Assembly (NCBI RefSeq): GCF_000422765.1
Contig: NZ_KE383917.1
Location: forward strand, 32,861 to 96,860
Origin: Neptunomonas japonica DSM 18939
Lineage (GTDB): Bacteria > Pseudomonadota > Gammaproteobacteria > Pseudomonadales > Balneatricaceae
Direction of reading: 5' to 3'
Length of the DNA stretch: 64,000 bases
Positions 18,956-29,143 of this stretch are shown here, piece after piece (position 1 is the first letter of the stretch; the number at the start of each line of letters is the position of its first letter). A program made the position numbers and the translations under genes. The notes beneath the pieces were generated by a model. That model did not search any database and was not told the DNA's origin. It saw only the letters and a list, made by a program, of their open reading frames with translations.

Positions 18956-19972
18956 ATGATGAAAACGAGTTTGATTACAGCAGCAATTCTTACAGTAAGC
19001 TTTGCTGGCCACGCTATGGCAGAAGGAACTTTAGATGCAGTTAAAGCCCGAGGTGTTGTTCAGTGTGGGGTTACCACTGGGCTCGCAGGCTTTTCTAATC
19101 CGGATGAAAAGGGTAACTGGAATGGTTTAGATGTTGATCTATGCCGTGCAGTTGCAGCAGCAGCGTTAGGTGATGCCAGTAAAGTTAAATATATTCCTCT
19201 AACCGCTAAGGAACGCTTTACCGCTCTACAATCTGGTGAAATCGATGTTCTATCTCGTAACACTACATGGACGCAGACTCGTGATACTCAACTAGGCCTT
19301 AACTTTGCCGGCGTAAATTACTATGACGGCCAAGGCTTTATGGTAGCTAAATCTCTGGGTGTTAAAAGTGCAACAGAGCTTGATGGTGCAGCATTCTGTA
19401 TTCAGGCAGGTACAACAACAGAGCTAAACTTAGCAGACTATTTTCGCCAAAATGGTATGACATACTCTCCTGTTGTATTCGACACATCTGATCAGACGGC
19501 CAAAGGTTTCGATGCAGGACGTTGTGACGTACTAACCTCTGACCAATCTCAGCTATATGCTATTCGCATCAAACTAGAAAAACCTGATGCTGCCATGGTA
19601 TTACCAGAAGTCATTTCTAAAGAACCACTCGGCCCTGTCGTACGCCAAGGTGACGATCAGTGGTTTAACGTTGTGAAATGGACTCACAATGCCATGCTAA
19701 ACGCAGAAGAGCTGGGTATTACTTCAGAAAATGCAGATGAAATGCTGAAGTCTTCTAATCCAAACGTACGTCGCCTACTAGGCCTTGAAGGACCAAAAGG
19801 AACAGGACTTGGACTTAATGACGACTGGGCTTACCAAATTGTTAAGCAAGTAGGTAACTACGGCGAAGCATTTGAAAACAATGTCGGTGCTAACTCACCA
19901 TTGAAAGTAAGTCGCGGTATTAATGCACTATGGACAAATGGTGGCCTACAGTACGCACCACCTATGCGTTAA
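18956..19972 (+). CDS. aapJ: General L-amino acid ABC transporter, periplasmic binding protein
   Basis: AapJ is the solute-binding protein of the broad-specificity Aap system of the polar amino-acid transport family. The ATG at 18956 has AGGAGG 9 nt upstream and opens a clean signal peptide (MMKTSLITAAILTVSFAGHAMA), so 18956 is preferred over the in-frame ATG 60 bp earlier. The mature part begins GTLDAVKARGVVQCGVTTGL and has the family 3 binding-protein fold. Mature cysteines (CGV, LCRA, FCIQ, RCDV) are typical of AapJ. Length is 338 residues. It is the first gene of aapJQMP. Confidence 0.95.
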   Translation: MMKTSLITAAILTVSFAGHAMAEGTLDAVKARGVVQCGVTTGLAGFSNPDEKGNWNGLDVDLCRAVAAAALGDASKVKYIPLTAKERFTALQSGEIDVLSRNTTWTQTRDTQLGLNFAGVNYYDGQGFMVAKSLGVKSATELDGAAFCIQAGTTTELNLADYFRQNGMTYSPVVFDTSDQTAKGFDAGRCDVLTSDQSQLYAIRIKLEKPDAAMVLPEVISKEPLGPVVRQGDDQWFNVVKWTHNAMLNAEELGITSENADEMLKSSNPNVRRLLGLEGPKGTGLGLNDDWAYQIVKQVGNYGEAFENNVGANSPLKVSRGINALWTNGGLQYAPPMR

Positions 19973-20076
19973 TCATTTTTAGTTGGATATGGAGCTCAGG
20001 TTCCATATCCCTCTATAGTTGATTCCAGATAGGGGTTCTTCTTAGACCCCTTTCTACCTGTTCCGTGGAGAATTCG

Positions 20077-21279
20077 ATGTCGACACTTGATCGATCAAAC
20101 CAAAAGAATTCTGCAACTCAACCAAGCAGTGGTCGTTTCTGGAACGACCCGGATAAACGCGCCCTGTTTTTCCAAGTATTACTTGTCTTGGGGCTTGCAG
20201 CCTTCTTCCTCTATATTATAAACAATACGCTAAGTAACCTTGAGCAACGCGGTATTACTACCGGCTTTGCTTTCCTTGATGTGGAAGCGGGTTTCGGTAT
20301 TCTACAATCTCTCATCCCTTATACTGAAACAGACAGTTATGGTCGTACATTCTTAGTCGGTTTGTTAAACACTGTTCTTGTATCTTTAATGGGTATAGTT
20401 GCTGCGACATTCCTAGGTTTTTTCTTAGGTGTTGGCCGGCTATCAAAAAACTGGCTAATCGCAAAAATTTGTACTGTCTATATTGAAATTTTTCGTAATA
20501 TCCCTCTTTTACTACAAATCTTTTTTTGGTACTTCGCTGTTCTTCGAACACTACCAAGCCCACGGCAAAGTATTGAGTTTCTAGGAAGCTTTATAAACGT
20601 TCGCGGTATATATATGCCTGAACCTATAGGGACTGATGGATTCAATTACGTGTGGATAGCCTTTTTCTTAGGCATAGTTGCTACATGGCTACTAAAACGC
20701 TGGGCAGATAAACGCCAAGATGATACTGGGCAGGATTTTCCTACTTTATATGCAGGTTTAGGGCTTATCATAGGCTTACCTTTTGTTGTGTTCCTCATTA
20801 TGGGAATGCCATTAGAGATTGAGCAACCAGCACTTAAAGGCTTTAATTTTGTAGGCGGGATGGTATTAATTCCCGAGCTGATGGCTCTGTGGCTTGCACT
20901 CACAATTTACACAGCCGCTTTTATCGCAGAAATAGTACGTGGTGGTATTCTTTCTGTGCCAAACGGCCAGCTAGAAGCAGCAAGCGCTTTAGGTCTTCCT
21001 CGTGCAAGAACACTAAGGTTCATTATTCTTCCTCAAGCACTGCGCGTCATAATACCTCCGCTTACTAGCCAATACCTTAACCTCACAAAAAACTCATCTC
21101 TAGCAACCGCTATTGGTTACCCTGATCTGGTTTCAGTATTTGCAGGCACAACACTAAACCAAACGGGACAAGCCATTGAGGTTATTTTCATGACCATGGC
21201 CGTATACCTGACGCTTAGTATTCTGACGTCGATCTTTATGAACTGGTATAACAGCCGTAAAGCCTTGATTGAGCGATAG
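20077..21279 (+). CDS. aapQ: General L-amino acid ABC transporter permease
   Basis: AapQ is one of two inner-membrane permeases. The 400-residue protein has about eight hydrophobic helices and the polar amino-acid permease signature near the C-terminus: GGILSVPNGQLEAASALGLP and RFIILPQALRVIIPPL (EAA loop contacting the ATPase). It is much longer than HisQ-type permeases, as expected for AapQ. The ATG at 20077 follows GTGGAG by 6 nt and is better than the GTG at 20065. It is about 100 bp after aapJ. Confidence 0.94.
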   Translation: MSTLDRSNQKNSATQPSSGRFWNDPDKRALFFQVLLVLGLAAFFLYIINNTLSNLEQRGITTGFAFLDVEAGFGILQSLIPYTETDSYGRTFLVGLLNTVLVSLMGIVAATFLGFFLGVGRLSKNWLIAKICTVYIEIFRNIPLLLQIFFWYFAVLRTLPSPRQSIEFLGSFINVRGIYMPEPIGTDGFNYVWIAFFLGIVATWLLKRWADKRQDDTGQDFPTLYAGLGLIIGLPFVVFLIMGMPLEIEQPALKGFNFVGGMVLIPELMALWLALTIYTAAFIAEIVRGGILSVPNGQLEAASALGLPRARTLRFIILPQALRVIIPPLTSQYLNLTKNSSLATAIGYPDLVSVFAGTTLNQTGQAIEVIFMTMAVYLTLSILTSIFMNWYNSRKALIER

Positions 21280-21292
21280 GTGGAGAGAAAAT

Positions 21293-22390
21293 ATGAAATA
21301 TGATTTAGAACCCACCCTACCAGCACCTCCCAGTACAACGGGAGTATTAGGCTGGCTAAAAAGAAATCTATTTAGTAATGCGACTAACTCAATTGCCACA
21401 CTTATTATTGGCTATTTTTTAGTCACACTACTTGGTCCAGCATTACAATGGACATTTATAGACTCAGACTGGTTTGGTGATTCACCTGCAGCCTGCACCA
21501 GTGGAGGTGCTTGTTGGGCATTTATCACTTACCGTATGGACCAATTCATGTATGGGTTTTACCCTGATACTGAATATTGGCGCATCAATACTACCTTCCT
21601 TATCTTTGCCGTTGCTATTGTCTGGCTGGTTGTTGATAAAACACCCTACAAAGGCTATGTCTCAGTATTTGTTCTTTTCATCTACCCTATCATCGCTTTT
21701 TACCTGCTTTATGGTGGCAGCTTTGGCTTAGAGGTGGTGGAGACTCACAAATGGGGAGGCCTGAGCCTCACACTGGTACTTGCCGTTATTGGTATTGTTG
21801 CAGCGATGCCCTTCGGTATACTGCTGGCGTTAGGTCGACGCTCTAATATGCCAATCGTGAAGTCCTTTTCAGTGATATACATTGAGTTTTGGCGCGGTAT
21901 TCCACTAATCACAGTTCTGTTTATGGCTTCGGTCATGCTACCTCTGTTTGTCCCTGAAGAGATCACCTTCGACAAACTACTACGAGCTTTGATCGGCATC
22001 ATACTTTTCCAGTCAGCTTATATGGCAGAGGTTATTCGTGGAGGTCTTCAAGCAATACCCAAAGGTCAATATGAAGCAGCTGATGCATTAGGTTTAGGTT
22101 ATTGGAAATCGATGTCATTAATCATTCTTCCGCAAGCACTTAAACTGATGATTCCGGGTATCGTGAACACCTTTATTGCACTGTTCAAAGATACCAGCCT
22201 AGTACTTATCATTGGCCTGTTCGATATCCTTGCGATCGTCCAAGCAGCGAATAGTGATTCTGCTTGGCTCGGGTTCTCAACGGAAGGCTATATTTTTGTT
22301 GCTTTTGTTTTCTGGGTCTTTTGTTTTGGTATGTCTCGTTATAGCCAAAACCTTGAGAAACGCTTACAAACCGGACACAACACGCGCTAA
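21293..22390 (+). CDS. aapM: General L-amino acid ABC transporter permease
   Basis: AapM is the partner permease of AapQ. It has 365 residues, multiple membrane helices and the EAA-loop signature [20 protein letters not shown] followed by [15 protein letters not shown]. The ATG at 21293 has GGTGGAGAG just upstream; the earlier in-frame TTG at 21269 lies inside aapQ and is unlikely. The gene starts 13 bp after the aapQ stop, so the two permeases are probably translated together to form a heterodimer. Confidence 0.94.
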   Translation: MKYDLEPTLPAPPSTTGVLGWLKRNLFSNATNSIATLIIGYFLVTLLGPALQWTFIDSDWFGDSPAACTSGGACWAFITYRMDQFMYGFYPDTEYWRINTTFLIFAVAIVWLVVDKTPYKGYVSVFVLFIYPIIAFYLLYGGSFGLEVVETHKWGGLSLTLVLAVIGIVAAMPFGILLALGRRSNMPIVKSFSVIYIEFWRGIPLITVLFMASVMLPLFVPEEITFDKLLRALIGIILFQSAYMAEVIRGGLQAIPKGQYEAADALGLGYWKSMSLIILPQALKLMIPGIVNTFIALFKDTSLVLIIGLFDILAIVQAANSDSAWLGFSTEGYIFVAFVFWVFCFGMSRYSQNLEKRLQTGHNTR

Positions 22391-22407
22391 AAGACGTGGA
22401 GATTATT

Positions 22408-23178
22408 ATGAGTACACAAGAAACACACGAAGCATCAGATCAACTGATGATAGAACTAAAAGAAATGAATAAGTGGTATGGCGATTTCCACGTCTTAAAA
22501 AATATAAATCTTCAGGTTAAAAAAGGGGAACGTATTGTTATTTGCGGTCCTTCAGGTTCAGGAAAATCAACGATGATTCGTTGTATTAACCGCCTAGAAG
22601 AACATCAAAAAGGTGACATTATTGTAAATGGAATGGAGCTAACGAACGACCTAAAAAACATTGAAACGATCCGTAAAGATGTAGGCATGGTCTTCCAGCA
22701 CTTCAACCTTTTCCCACATCTCACGGTTCTTGAAAACTGCTGCTTAGCCCCTATTTGGGTCAGGAAAGAGCCGCGTAAACAAGCAGAAGCCGCTGCGATG
22801 AAATACCTAGAGCGCGTAAAGATACCGGAACAGGCTTTAAAATTCCCAGGGCAATTATCAGGAGGGCAACAACAACGTGTTGCCATTGCACGCTCCCTTT
22901 GCATGAACCCTGACGTAATGCTTTTTGATGAACCTACATCGGCACTTGACCCAGAAATGATTAAGGAAGTGCTCGATGTAATGATTGAACTGGCAGATGA
23001 GGGTGGTATGACCATGCTATGCGTAACTCATGAAATGGGTTTTGCAAAAACAGTGGCCGACCGTGTTATTTTCATGGATGCAGGACAAATTATTGAAGAA
23101 AATGAGCCTCATGAGTTCTTCAACAACCCGCAACATGAACGTACACAGCTCTTCCTTAGCCAGATTATCCAACATTAA
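22408..23178 (+). CDS. aapP: General L-amino acid ABC transporter ATPase
   Basis: AapP powers import. The 256-residue ATPase has Walker [10 protein letters not shown] at residues 47-55, Q-loop [17 protein letters not shown] signature [15 protein letters not shown], Walker [13 protein letters not shown] and H-loop CVTHEM. ATG at 22408 is preferred over GTG at 22396 because GGAG falls 7 nt before it. It closes the aap operon, 17 bp after aapM, with a terminator following. Confidence 0.96.
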   Translation: MSTQETHEASDQLMIELKEMNKWYGDFHVLKNINLQVKKGERIVICGPSGSGKSTMIRCINRLEEHQKGDIIVNGMELTNDLKNIETIRKDVGMVFQHFNLFPHLTVLENCCLAPIWVRKEPRKQAEAAAMKYLERVKIPEQALKFPGQLSGGQQQRVAIARSLCMNPDVMLFDEPTSALDPEMIKEVLDVMIELADEGGMTMLCVTHEMGFAKTVADRVIFMDAGQIIEENEPHEFFNNPQHERTQLFLSQIIQH

Positions 23179-23193
23179 CTGGGTAACATTTTT

Positions 23194-23220
23194 AAAAGGC
23201 GACCATTAGGTCGCTTTTTT
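23194..23220 (+). terminator. Terminator of the aap operon
   Basis: GCGACC / GGTCGC stem with an ATTA loop, flanked by A and T runs, 16 bp after the aapP stop. Confidence 0.92.
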
Positions 23221-23313
23221 ATGCCTCTTAACCGTGATTAACGAACCTATCCATGTTACAAACAGCCTTTATTTTCATACAGATAGTTATTAATCATTAA
23301 AAGTGGAGCTCCT

Positions 23314-23676
23314 ATGACACCTGAAATTTTTATTTCACAACTCATGTCTCAATCTAGCACATCAGGAAAAATTGATTTCGAAGACACCATGGCCGTCATC
23401 AATGAGCACTTTAATTATGTGCCTACCGCTTTTACTAACGGTCTAAGTGACAAAAAAGTAGCTAATGAAGCGGGTAAGAATGAAGGCTCATGCAAAATCT
23501 TTGCTTTTTCACAACTATTAGAGCTTGGCGAAGAGCAGACATTACGCTGCTTTGGTAGGTTTTATCAGGATGTTCTCAACACACCTGAAGGTGATGACCA
23601 CGGTAATATTCGTAACTTTATGTGTGATGGCTGGAAAGGCATTCGCTTTGAAGGACAAGCGCTCACTAAAAAGTAA
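23314..23676 (+). CDS. HopJ-family small protein
   Basis: This 120-residue cytoplasmic protein matches the HopJ family (named from a Pseudomonas type III effector). Typical stretches are INEHFNYVPTAFTNG, NEGSCKIFAFSQLLEL and FYQDVLNTPEGDDHGNIRNF. Many free-living gammaproteobacteria carry it without a type III secretion system, so effector function should not be assumed; its role is unknown. It has GTGGAG before its ATG, stands alone, and is convergent with the SulP gene. Confidence 0.85.
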   Translation: MTPEIFISQLMSQSSTSGKIDFEDTMAVINEHFNYVPTAFTNGLSDKKVANEAGKNEGSCKIFAFSQLLELGEEQTLRCFGRFYQDVLNTPEGDDHGNIRNFMCDGWKGIRFEGQALTKK

Positions 23677-23707
23677 GCGCCCACCCGTTTATACAACCGA
23701 CTTACAA

Positions 23708-25267
23708 CTATGCGAGTCGGTCGTCTGCAATTTTATAATCAGGGTCTTCTATCAAGTTAACCTCAACCAGACTCCCCGCCTTCTCAAGCAACACGACACA
23801 TTCTTGGCTTAAGTGACGTAAATGCAGCGTTTTTCCTGCTGCCATATAACGCTCAGCTACCGCATCAATGGCCTCAATGCCCGAATGATCCATTACCTGC
23901 GAGTCTTTGAAGTCAATAATCACATCATCAGGATCACTTTTAGGTTTGAAGTTATCTCTAAAGCTTTGCGCTGACGCAAAAAACAACGGCCCGTGAGAAA
24001 GGTAAACTTTTGTTTGTCCTTCGCTTTCAGTCCATGTTTCAAACTCAACATGTTTAGCATGCTTCCAAGCAAACATAAGAGCTGACATGATAACGCCCAC
24101 CACAACAGCAATAGCCAGATCACTCATTACAGTAACTACAGTTACGGTTAAGACGACCAGTAAGTCTGCTTTAGGCACCTTGCCCCACAAGCGAAAGCTA
24201 GCCCACTCAAACGTTGCTATTACAACAATAAACATCACGCCAACTAATGCAGCAACAGGAATCATCTCTATAAGAGATGCACCTACGACAATAAACGCCA
24301 GCAAGAACAGAGCGGCAGAAATACCCGATGCACGACCTCGCCCACCTGAATTAATATTGATCATACTTTGACCAATCATGGCACAACCACCCATACCGCC
24401 AAAGAAACCTGTAACGATATTTGCAACACCCTGGCCCACACACTCTTTATTACCGCGCCCACGGGTTTCAGTTACTTCATCAATCAAGGTCAATGTTAGT
24501 AAGGATTCAATCAAACCAATCGCAGCTAAAATCACAGCATAAGGCAAGATGATATAAAACGTTTCAAACGTCATTGGTACGCTTGGAATACTAAAAGCAG
24601 GTAAACCACCAGCTATCGTAGCATCGGCATTACCTGTCATGTTGGCCAACACATCCTGAACCGTCCGCGTATCTAAATCGAGGAAAATAACCAACAAAGA
24701 GACCACTAAAATAGCAGCGAGTGACGATGGAATGGCACGTGTTAATTTTGGTAGAAAGTGAATAATCGCCATGGTTAAAGCGACTAGCCCTAACATCATG
24801 CCCATTTCACTGCCCTGCAGCCATTGAAACGCTCCCGTTTCATCAGCAAATTTAAACTGCTTCATCTGCGCTAAGAAGATAACGATAGCTAAACCGTTTA
24901 CAAAACCCAGCATAACGGGGTGAGGCACTAAACGGATAAATTTCCCTAATCGGAACGCCCCTGCAAGCATTTGTAAAATACCCATCAACACCACAGTAGC
25001 AAACAGATATTCAACGCCATGCTGAGCAACCAAGCTCACCATAACAACAGCAAGAGCACCTGTGGCACCCGAAATCATTCCTGGACGGCCACCTATAGTC
25101 GCGGTAATTAAACCAACAAGAAATGCGGCATACAGCCCCACCAAAGGCTCGACGCCGGCAACAAAAGCAAAGGCAACGGCTTCAGGCACCAACGCCAGAG
25201 ACACAGTTAACCCAGAAAGCACATCGTTTTTCATACTTTGAGTTTTAGATACGAGCAGTTGAAACAT
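23708..25267 (-). CDS. SulP-family anion transporter with STAS domain
   Basis: This 519-residue inner-membrane protein has the SulP fold: hydrophobic residues about 10-400, with [20 protein letters not shown] early and the [20 protein letters not shown] loop near residue 290. A C-terminal STAS domain follows (about 405-510, [20 protein letters not shown]). Family members carry sulfate, bicarbonate or other anions; substrate is not resolved, and no carbonic anhydrase or sulfate gene is adjacent to help. It is a single leftward gene. A CCGACT/AGTCGG inverted repeat spans its stop and may aid termination. Confidence 0.92.
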   Translation of the reverse strand: MFQLLVSKTQSMKNDVLSGLTVSLALVPEAVAFAFVAGVEPLVGLYAAFLVGLITATIGGRPGMISGATGALAVVMVSLVAQHGVEYLFATVVLMGILQMLAGAFRLGKFIRLVPHPVMLGFVNGLAIVIFLAQMKQFKFADETGAFQWLQGSEMGMMLGLVALTMAIIHFLPKLTRAIPSSLAAILVVSLLVIFLDLDTRTVQDVLANMTGNADATIAGGLPAFSIPSVPMTFETFYIILPYAVILAAIGLIESLLTLTLIDEVTETRGRGNKECVGQGVANIVTGFFGGMGGCAMIGQSMININSGGRGRASGISAALFLLAFIVVGASLIEMIPVAALVGVMFIVVIATFEWASFRLWGKVPKADLLVVLTVTVVTVMSDLAIAVVVGVIMSALMFAWKHAKHVEFETWTESEGQTKVYLSHGPLFFASAQSFRDNFKPKSDPDDVIIDFKDSQVMDHSGIEAIDAVAERYMAAGKTLHLRHLSQECVVLLEKAGSLVEVNLIEDPDYKIADDRLA

Positions 25268-25464
25268 TCATAGCCCCGATTGAATTTTTTAAGGGATGTT
25301 TGAAATTAAAAATAATTTCTAGGGAAATTTAAAAGGCGCAAATTTTAACAGAAATGCATAGCACTGTCAGAAAAGACTCAACCATATACGGCATCTAAAA
25401 GCATTAGGCTCTCATAAAATCATGACAACTTTGTGGCACCACCCAACTCTGCTACAAAGTATAA

Positions 25465-26022
25465 TTACGCACCGTTACTACGCTGCTGTAATAGAGCCGT
25501 GCGTAAGTAGGTAAGGTTATGCTGTGAGAGTTCCTTTGCTAGCTGACGTAGCTCAGGACTCACATGGGCATGATAAAACGATTGCAAACTCGCTAAGTTT
25601 TGCCAAGCAGGTGGCATACGGCTCATGTGACTCACCATGCCACCCGCAACATCTTCTACTACATACTTAACGATACCAATACCACTAAGCAATATGCGGG
25701 ACAGACACATAGGACAAGGCTCCAAAGATACAACTAGCTTCAGCTGGGCCGCTGGGTACTCTTTTATAAAGCAGGCCTCATACCGATCAAGCACTCTCAT
25801 CTCTGCATGCGCGGAAGAGCAAAACTGAGTAGAAAAAACAGCGTTCTTTTCTTCTATCAAAACCTGACCATCTGCATCTAACAACACAGCACCCACACCG
25901 TAATTTCCTGATAGCAGTGCACTCAATGCTAATTCACAACAACGAAAGCTAACCTCTTCATCACGAAAGTGTGGATTAATTTGATATTTTTTTACGAGTT
26001 GGACCAGTTCATCGATATCCAT
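25465..26022 (-). CDS. Cytidine/deoxycytidylate-type nucleoside deaminase
   Basis: A 185-residue zinc deaminase. The zinc and catalytic motif HAEMRV (about residues 72-77) and the second zinc motif EPCPMC (about 101-106) are intact. It is longer than TadA and CDA and has family features of general nucleoside/guanine deaminase-like proteins, so the substrate is uncertain. It is read leftward 61 bp before the next gene, dinB, and may share a transcript with it. Confidence 0.85.
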   Translation of the reverse strand: MDIDELVQLVKKYQINPHFRDEEVSFRCCELALSALLSGNYGVGAVLLDADGQVLIEEKNAVFSTQFCSSAHAEMRVLDRYEACFIKEYPAAQLKLVVSLEPCPMCLSRILLSGIGIVKYVVEDVAGGMVSHMSRMPPAWQNLASLQSFYHAHVSPELRQLAKELSQHNLTYLRTALLQQRSNGA

Positions 26023-26082
26023 TATCTCTACCTTACTCTTAGTCGATCCTTACCCTAAATTTCATAGCGCTCATACGAGAGT

Positions 26083-27138
26083 TTAAGACCAAAAATCTAA
26101 CTGTTGTAGCGACTCGGCTTCTTGGCCTTTTAAGCGAAAGCCAACACCGAGTAACCTGACAGGTTTGTTTACCCGTTGGTAGCCTTGGCTCATAAGAGCT
26201 GACCACAGCTCTTCATTATGTATTAAAGAACGATGCTCAATGGTTGTTTGGCTAAAGTCATTAAATTTAAGCTTAACGAACAAGCCTTGCATTGACCGTT
26301 GTTGCTGAAGCTTACCAAAGCGCTGTAGTAATTCGTCACTTAGCGCAGGGATATGAGATAAGCATTCATTCAAGCTAAGAAGGTCACTTGCAAAGGTATG
26401 CTCAACACTAATAGACTTTCTTACCCTATCTGTAATTATCTCACGCTCATCAATACCGCGGCTCAATTCATAAAGCCTTTGTCCGAAACGGCCAAAATTT
26501 TCAGTTAATTGGACTATTGAAAGCTCTCTCAAGTCGCCACACGTTTGTACATGAATTGACTCTAGTTTCTCCGCAGTTTTACGCCCCACACCAAAAAGCT
26601 TTCCAACCGGTAAGGTTTGCACAAAACTATCTACCTGATTGGGTGTTATTACGAATAAACCATTGGGTTTATTCCAATCACTGGCTATTTTGGCCAGAAA
26701 CTTATTAGGGGCAACTCCTGCTGAAATAGTGATTCCCGTTTCCTCAAAGACTCTTTCACGCAGCATCTGCGCTATACGAGTTGCACTTCCTTGATACTCT
26801 TCACTATCAGTCACATCCAAATACGCTTCATCTAAAGATAAGGGCTCAATACAGCTTGAGACATCACGATAAATGGCCATAATTTGAGCCGATACTTTCC
26901 GGTATTTTTCCATCTGCCCAGGTATAACCGTCAATGTAGGGCAAAGTTTAAACGCATGTGCAGTTGCCATAGCAGAACGAACACCATATGCACGTGCTGG
27001 GTAGTTACATGTCGCTATGACCCCTCGCCTATCAGCACGCCCACCAATCGCTAGTGGAATATCTATATATTCAGGGTTGTCACGCATTTCAACAGCTGCA
27101 AAAAAGCAGTCACAATCACAGTGAATAATTTTTCTCAT
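26083..27138 (-). CDS. dinB: DNA polymerase IV (Y-family translesion polymerase)
   Basis: Pol IV bypasses lesions during the SOS response. The catalytic start RKIIHCDCDCFFAAVEMRDN carries the first metal aspartate, and SLDEAYLDVTD the second acidic pair; the little-finger domain follows. The 351-residue length is normal. ATG at 27138 gives the canonical N-terminus; the TTG at 27153 is less likely. An exact LexA box lies 29 bp upstream. No C-terminal beta-clamp peptide was checked beyond the terminal LQQLDFWS, which resembles a clamp-binding motif. Confidence 0.95.
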   Translation of the reverse strand: MRKIIHCDCDCFFAAVEMRDNPEYIDIPLAIGGRADRRGVIATCNYPARAYGVRSAMATAHAFKLCPTLTVIPGQMEKYRKVSAQIMAIYRDVSSCIEPLSLDEAYLDVTDSEEYQGSATRIAQMLRERVFEETGITISAGVAPNKFLAKIASDWNKPNGLFVITPNQVDSFVQTLPVGKLFGVGRKTAEKLESIHVQTCGDLRELSIVQLTENFGRFGQRLYELSRGIDEREIITDRVRKSISVEHTFASDLLSLNECLSHIPALSDELLQRFGKLQQQRSMQGLFVKLKFNDFSQTTIEHRSLIHNEELWSALMSQGYQRVNKPVRLLGVGFRLKGQEAESLQQLDFWS

Positions 27139-27166
27139 ATATTTTTCGCACAACGGAACACATTAA

Positions 27167-27182
27167 CTGTGTATAAAAACAG
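27167..27182. promoter_or_regulatory. LexA (SOS) box of dinB
   Basis: CTGTGTATAAAAACAG fits CTGT-N8-ACAG exactly, with an AT-rich centre and flanking AA/TA. It lies 29 bp upstream of dinB in the divergent dinB-olsF spacer, the expected place for SOS repression. Confidence 0.88.
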
Positions 27183-27244
27183 TATAACTAAAACTTTACA
27201 TACCGCCTAGTGCCCGTTATATGAGTCAGGTGAACATAGTTCTT

Positions 27245-27295
27245 TCGTCACACCTTTGTCATTTTCTCGTCAAATAATTGCCACATAACTGCCAT
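27245..27295 (+). promoter_or_regulatory. Pho-box array (five 11-bp-spaced half-sites) before olsF
   Basis: Five heptamers TCGTCAC, TTGTCAT, TCGTCAA, TTGCCAC and CTGCCAT begin at 27245, 27256, 27267, 27278 and 27289, exactly 11 bp apart on one face of the helix. The PhoB consensus repeat is CTGTCAT with a 4-bp spacer. A TACATA -10-like box starts 10 bp after the last repeat, where PhoB promoters place it. PhoB activation of olsF under phosphate limitation is the inference. Confidence 0.7.
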
Positions 27296-27333
27296 ATTAT
27301 TTTCTACATATTGTTTTTTGACAGGGTCACCAT

Positions 27334-29076
27334 GTGATTAATGTAGAGCAAGTTTTAACCCATAAATATCCTGCTTTTTCCCAAAAGCCAGCACCCTTTC
27401 GCCGCTCAGCTGTTTATTGCTTACGCCGTTTAGTTCATGAAGATGAAATCAATACATTCTTAACTCAAAACCAAGGAGCTACAGGTTTCGAGTTTGTTGA
27501 TAAAGTTCTAGATTATTTTAATTTCAGCTACAGTCTCAGTCATGCTGACAGAATGAATATCCCATCATCAGGCCGAGTTGTTATTGTTGCAAATCATCCT
27601 TTAGGTGCTTTAGATGGCTTAGCACTGCTTAAACTTATCGGTGAGATTCGCCGTGATGTGCGTATTGTTGCCAATGATATGCTAAGTAATTTTGAACAGC
27701 TCCATTCGCTATTTTTACCCGTCGATAATTTGGGACAAAGTACCCGAAAAAATGACATTGAACGCATTACAGGCTCTCTGCAAAACGAAGAAGCGGTGAT
27801 TGTCTTCCCGGCGGGGGAAGTTTCTAGAGCGGGCATGACAGGCATTAAAGATGGAAAATGGAATAGTGGATTTTTACGCTTTGCACGCAAAGCCAATGCA
27901 CCCATTTTACCTGTTTATTTAGGCGGAAAAAACTCCCCTCTTTTTTACGGCATGTCTTATATTAATAAGTCACTATCCGCACTGCTCTTACCTAGAGAGA
28001 TGTTCAATAAGCAATCGGTCATCATTCCGATTCGTATAGGCCAAGCAATTCCGTATAGCCACATAGATGCCGTTCCTGTCTCTACCGCCGAAAAGACCAA
28101 GCTTTTACGTAAACATTTATACCGTATAGCAAAACGCAAAAGCCCTCTCTTTATCACAGAAAAAACTATTGCTCACCCTCAAGACCGACGTATACTAAAA
28201 CACGAACTCAGATCATCAGAGCTTTTGGGTGAAACAGCTGACGGAAAAAAAATATACCTATTTGACTACCGTCCCGACTCAGCCGTTATGCAAGAAGTAG
28301 GAAGATTACGAGAAATATCTTTTCGCTGTGTTGGTGAAGGCACCGGCGAGAAAAAAGATTTAGATAAGTATGATCACTACTACCGACATCTGATTCTATG
28401 GGACGAGGAAGATCTCGAGATCGCTGGGGCGTACAGGTTAGCAGAAGTACACAAGCTCATTCATGACCCCGCAAGCCCTCTCTATAGCGAAACCCTGTTT
28501 CAATACAATGATGCTATGGTTCCCTACTTTGAACAAGGAATAGAGCTAGGACGCAGTTTTGTACAACCTCGTTACTGGGGAAGGCGAAGTTTAGATTATC
28601 TATGGTATGGTATCGGCGCATATTTGAAGAAACACCCTGAGGTACGCTATATGTTCGGCCCAGTGAGCCTAAGCAATAGCTACCCAAAACCCGCTAAAGA
28701 TATGCTGGTCTGGTTTTACCAACATTATTTTGCTGCCAGTGCCCAATTGGCAAAAGCCAATATGCCCTATAGATTATCAGGCGAAGAAACAGACAACTTA
28801 CATACCCTGTTTTCTGGTAACGATTACAAGTCTGATTTTAAAATTCTTAAAGAACAGCTGGACTATTTAGGTGTATCAGTCCCCACACTTTATAAACAAT
28901 ACAGTGAACTTTGCTCTGCTGGCGGTGTTTGCTTTATGGATTTTGGTATTGATGCCGATTTTAACTATTGCGTCGATGGCTTAGTAATGGTCGATATGCA
29001 TTTTGTTAAAGACAAAAAATACCAACGATATGTAGGCGCTCGGCTACCAGCGCATGAAAAACCAGTAACAACATAA
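27334..29076 (+). CDS. olsF: Bifunctional ornithine-lipid synthase (acyltransferase + N-acyltransferase fusion)
   Basis: OlsF makes phosphorus-free ornithine lipids in one polypeptide. The N-terminal half is an OlsA-like O-acyltransferase with NHPLGALD (N87, H88, D94) and VFPAGE (158-162). The C-terminal half (from about residue 295, VMQEVGRLREISFR) is an OlsB/hemolysin-like GNAT N-acyltransferase that acylates ornithine from acyl-ACP. The 580-residue fused order matches characterised OlsF proteins of Serratia and Vibrio. The start is GTG at 27334; the overlapping ATG at 27332 runs straight into a stop. A Pho-box array upstream supports expression when phosphate is scarce. Confidence 0.88.
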   Translation: MINVEQVLTHKYPAFSQKPAPFRRSAVYCLRRLVHEDEINTFLTQNQGATGFEFVDKVLDYFNFSYSLSHADRMNIPSSGRVVIVANHPLGALDGLALLKLIGEIRRDVRIVANDMLSNFEQLHSLFLPVDNLGQSTRKNDIERITGSLQNEEAVIVFPAGEVSRAGMTGIKDGKWNSGFLRFARKANAPILPVYLGGKNSPLFYGMSYINKSLSALLLPREMFNKQSVIIPIRIGQAIPYSHIDAVPVSTAEKTKLLRKHLYRIAKRKSPLFITEKTIAHPQDRRILKHELRSSELLGETADGKKIYLFDYRPDSAVMQEVGRLREISFRCVGEGTGEKKDLDKYDHYYRHLILWDEEDLEIAGAYRLAEVHKLIHDPASPLYSETLFQYNDAMVPYFEQGIELGRSFVQPRYWGRRSLDYLWYGIGAYLKKHPEVRYMFGPVSLSNSYPKPAKDMLVWFYQHYFAASAQLAKANMPYRLSGEETDNLHTLFSGNDYKSDFKILKEQLDYLGVSVPTLYKQYSELCSAGGVCFMDFGIDADFNYCVDGLVMVDMHFVKDKKYQRYVGARLPAHEKPVTT

Positions 29077-29143
29077 CCTAAAACTTCCCTAAGAGAGCAC
29101 TGCGCGATATTCTGTAATAACTATTAGAAACGCTGAGTACATA

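Noticed and set aside
22605..23015. 136-residue leftward open frame
   Set aside because: It is antisense to the conserved ATPase gene aapP and is a shadow of its codon pattern.
23314..23676. Type III secretion effector reading of the HopJ-like protein
   Set aside because: No secretion genes are nearby, and the family is widespread in free-living bacteria.
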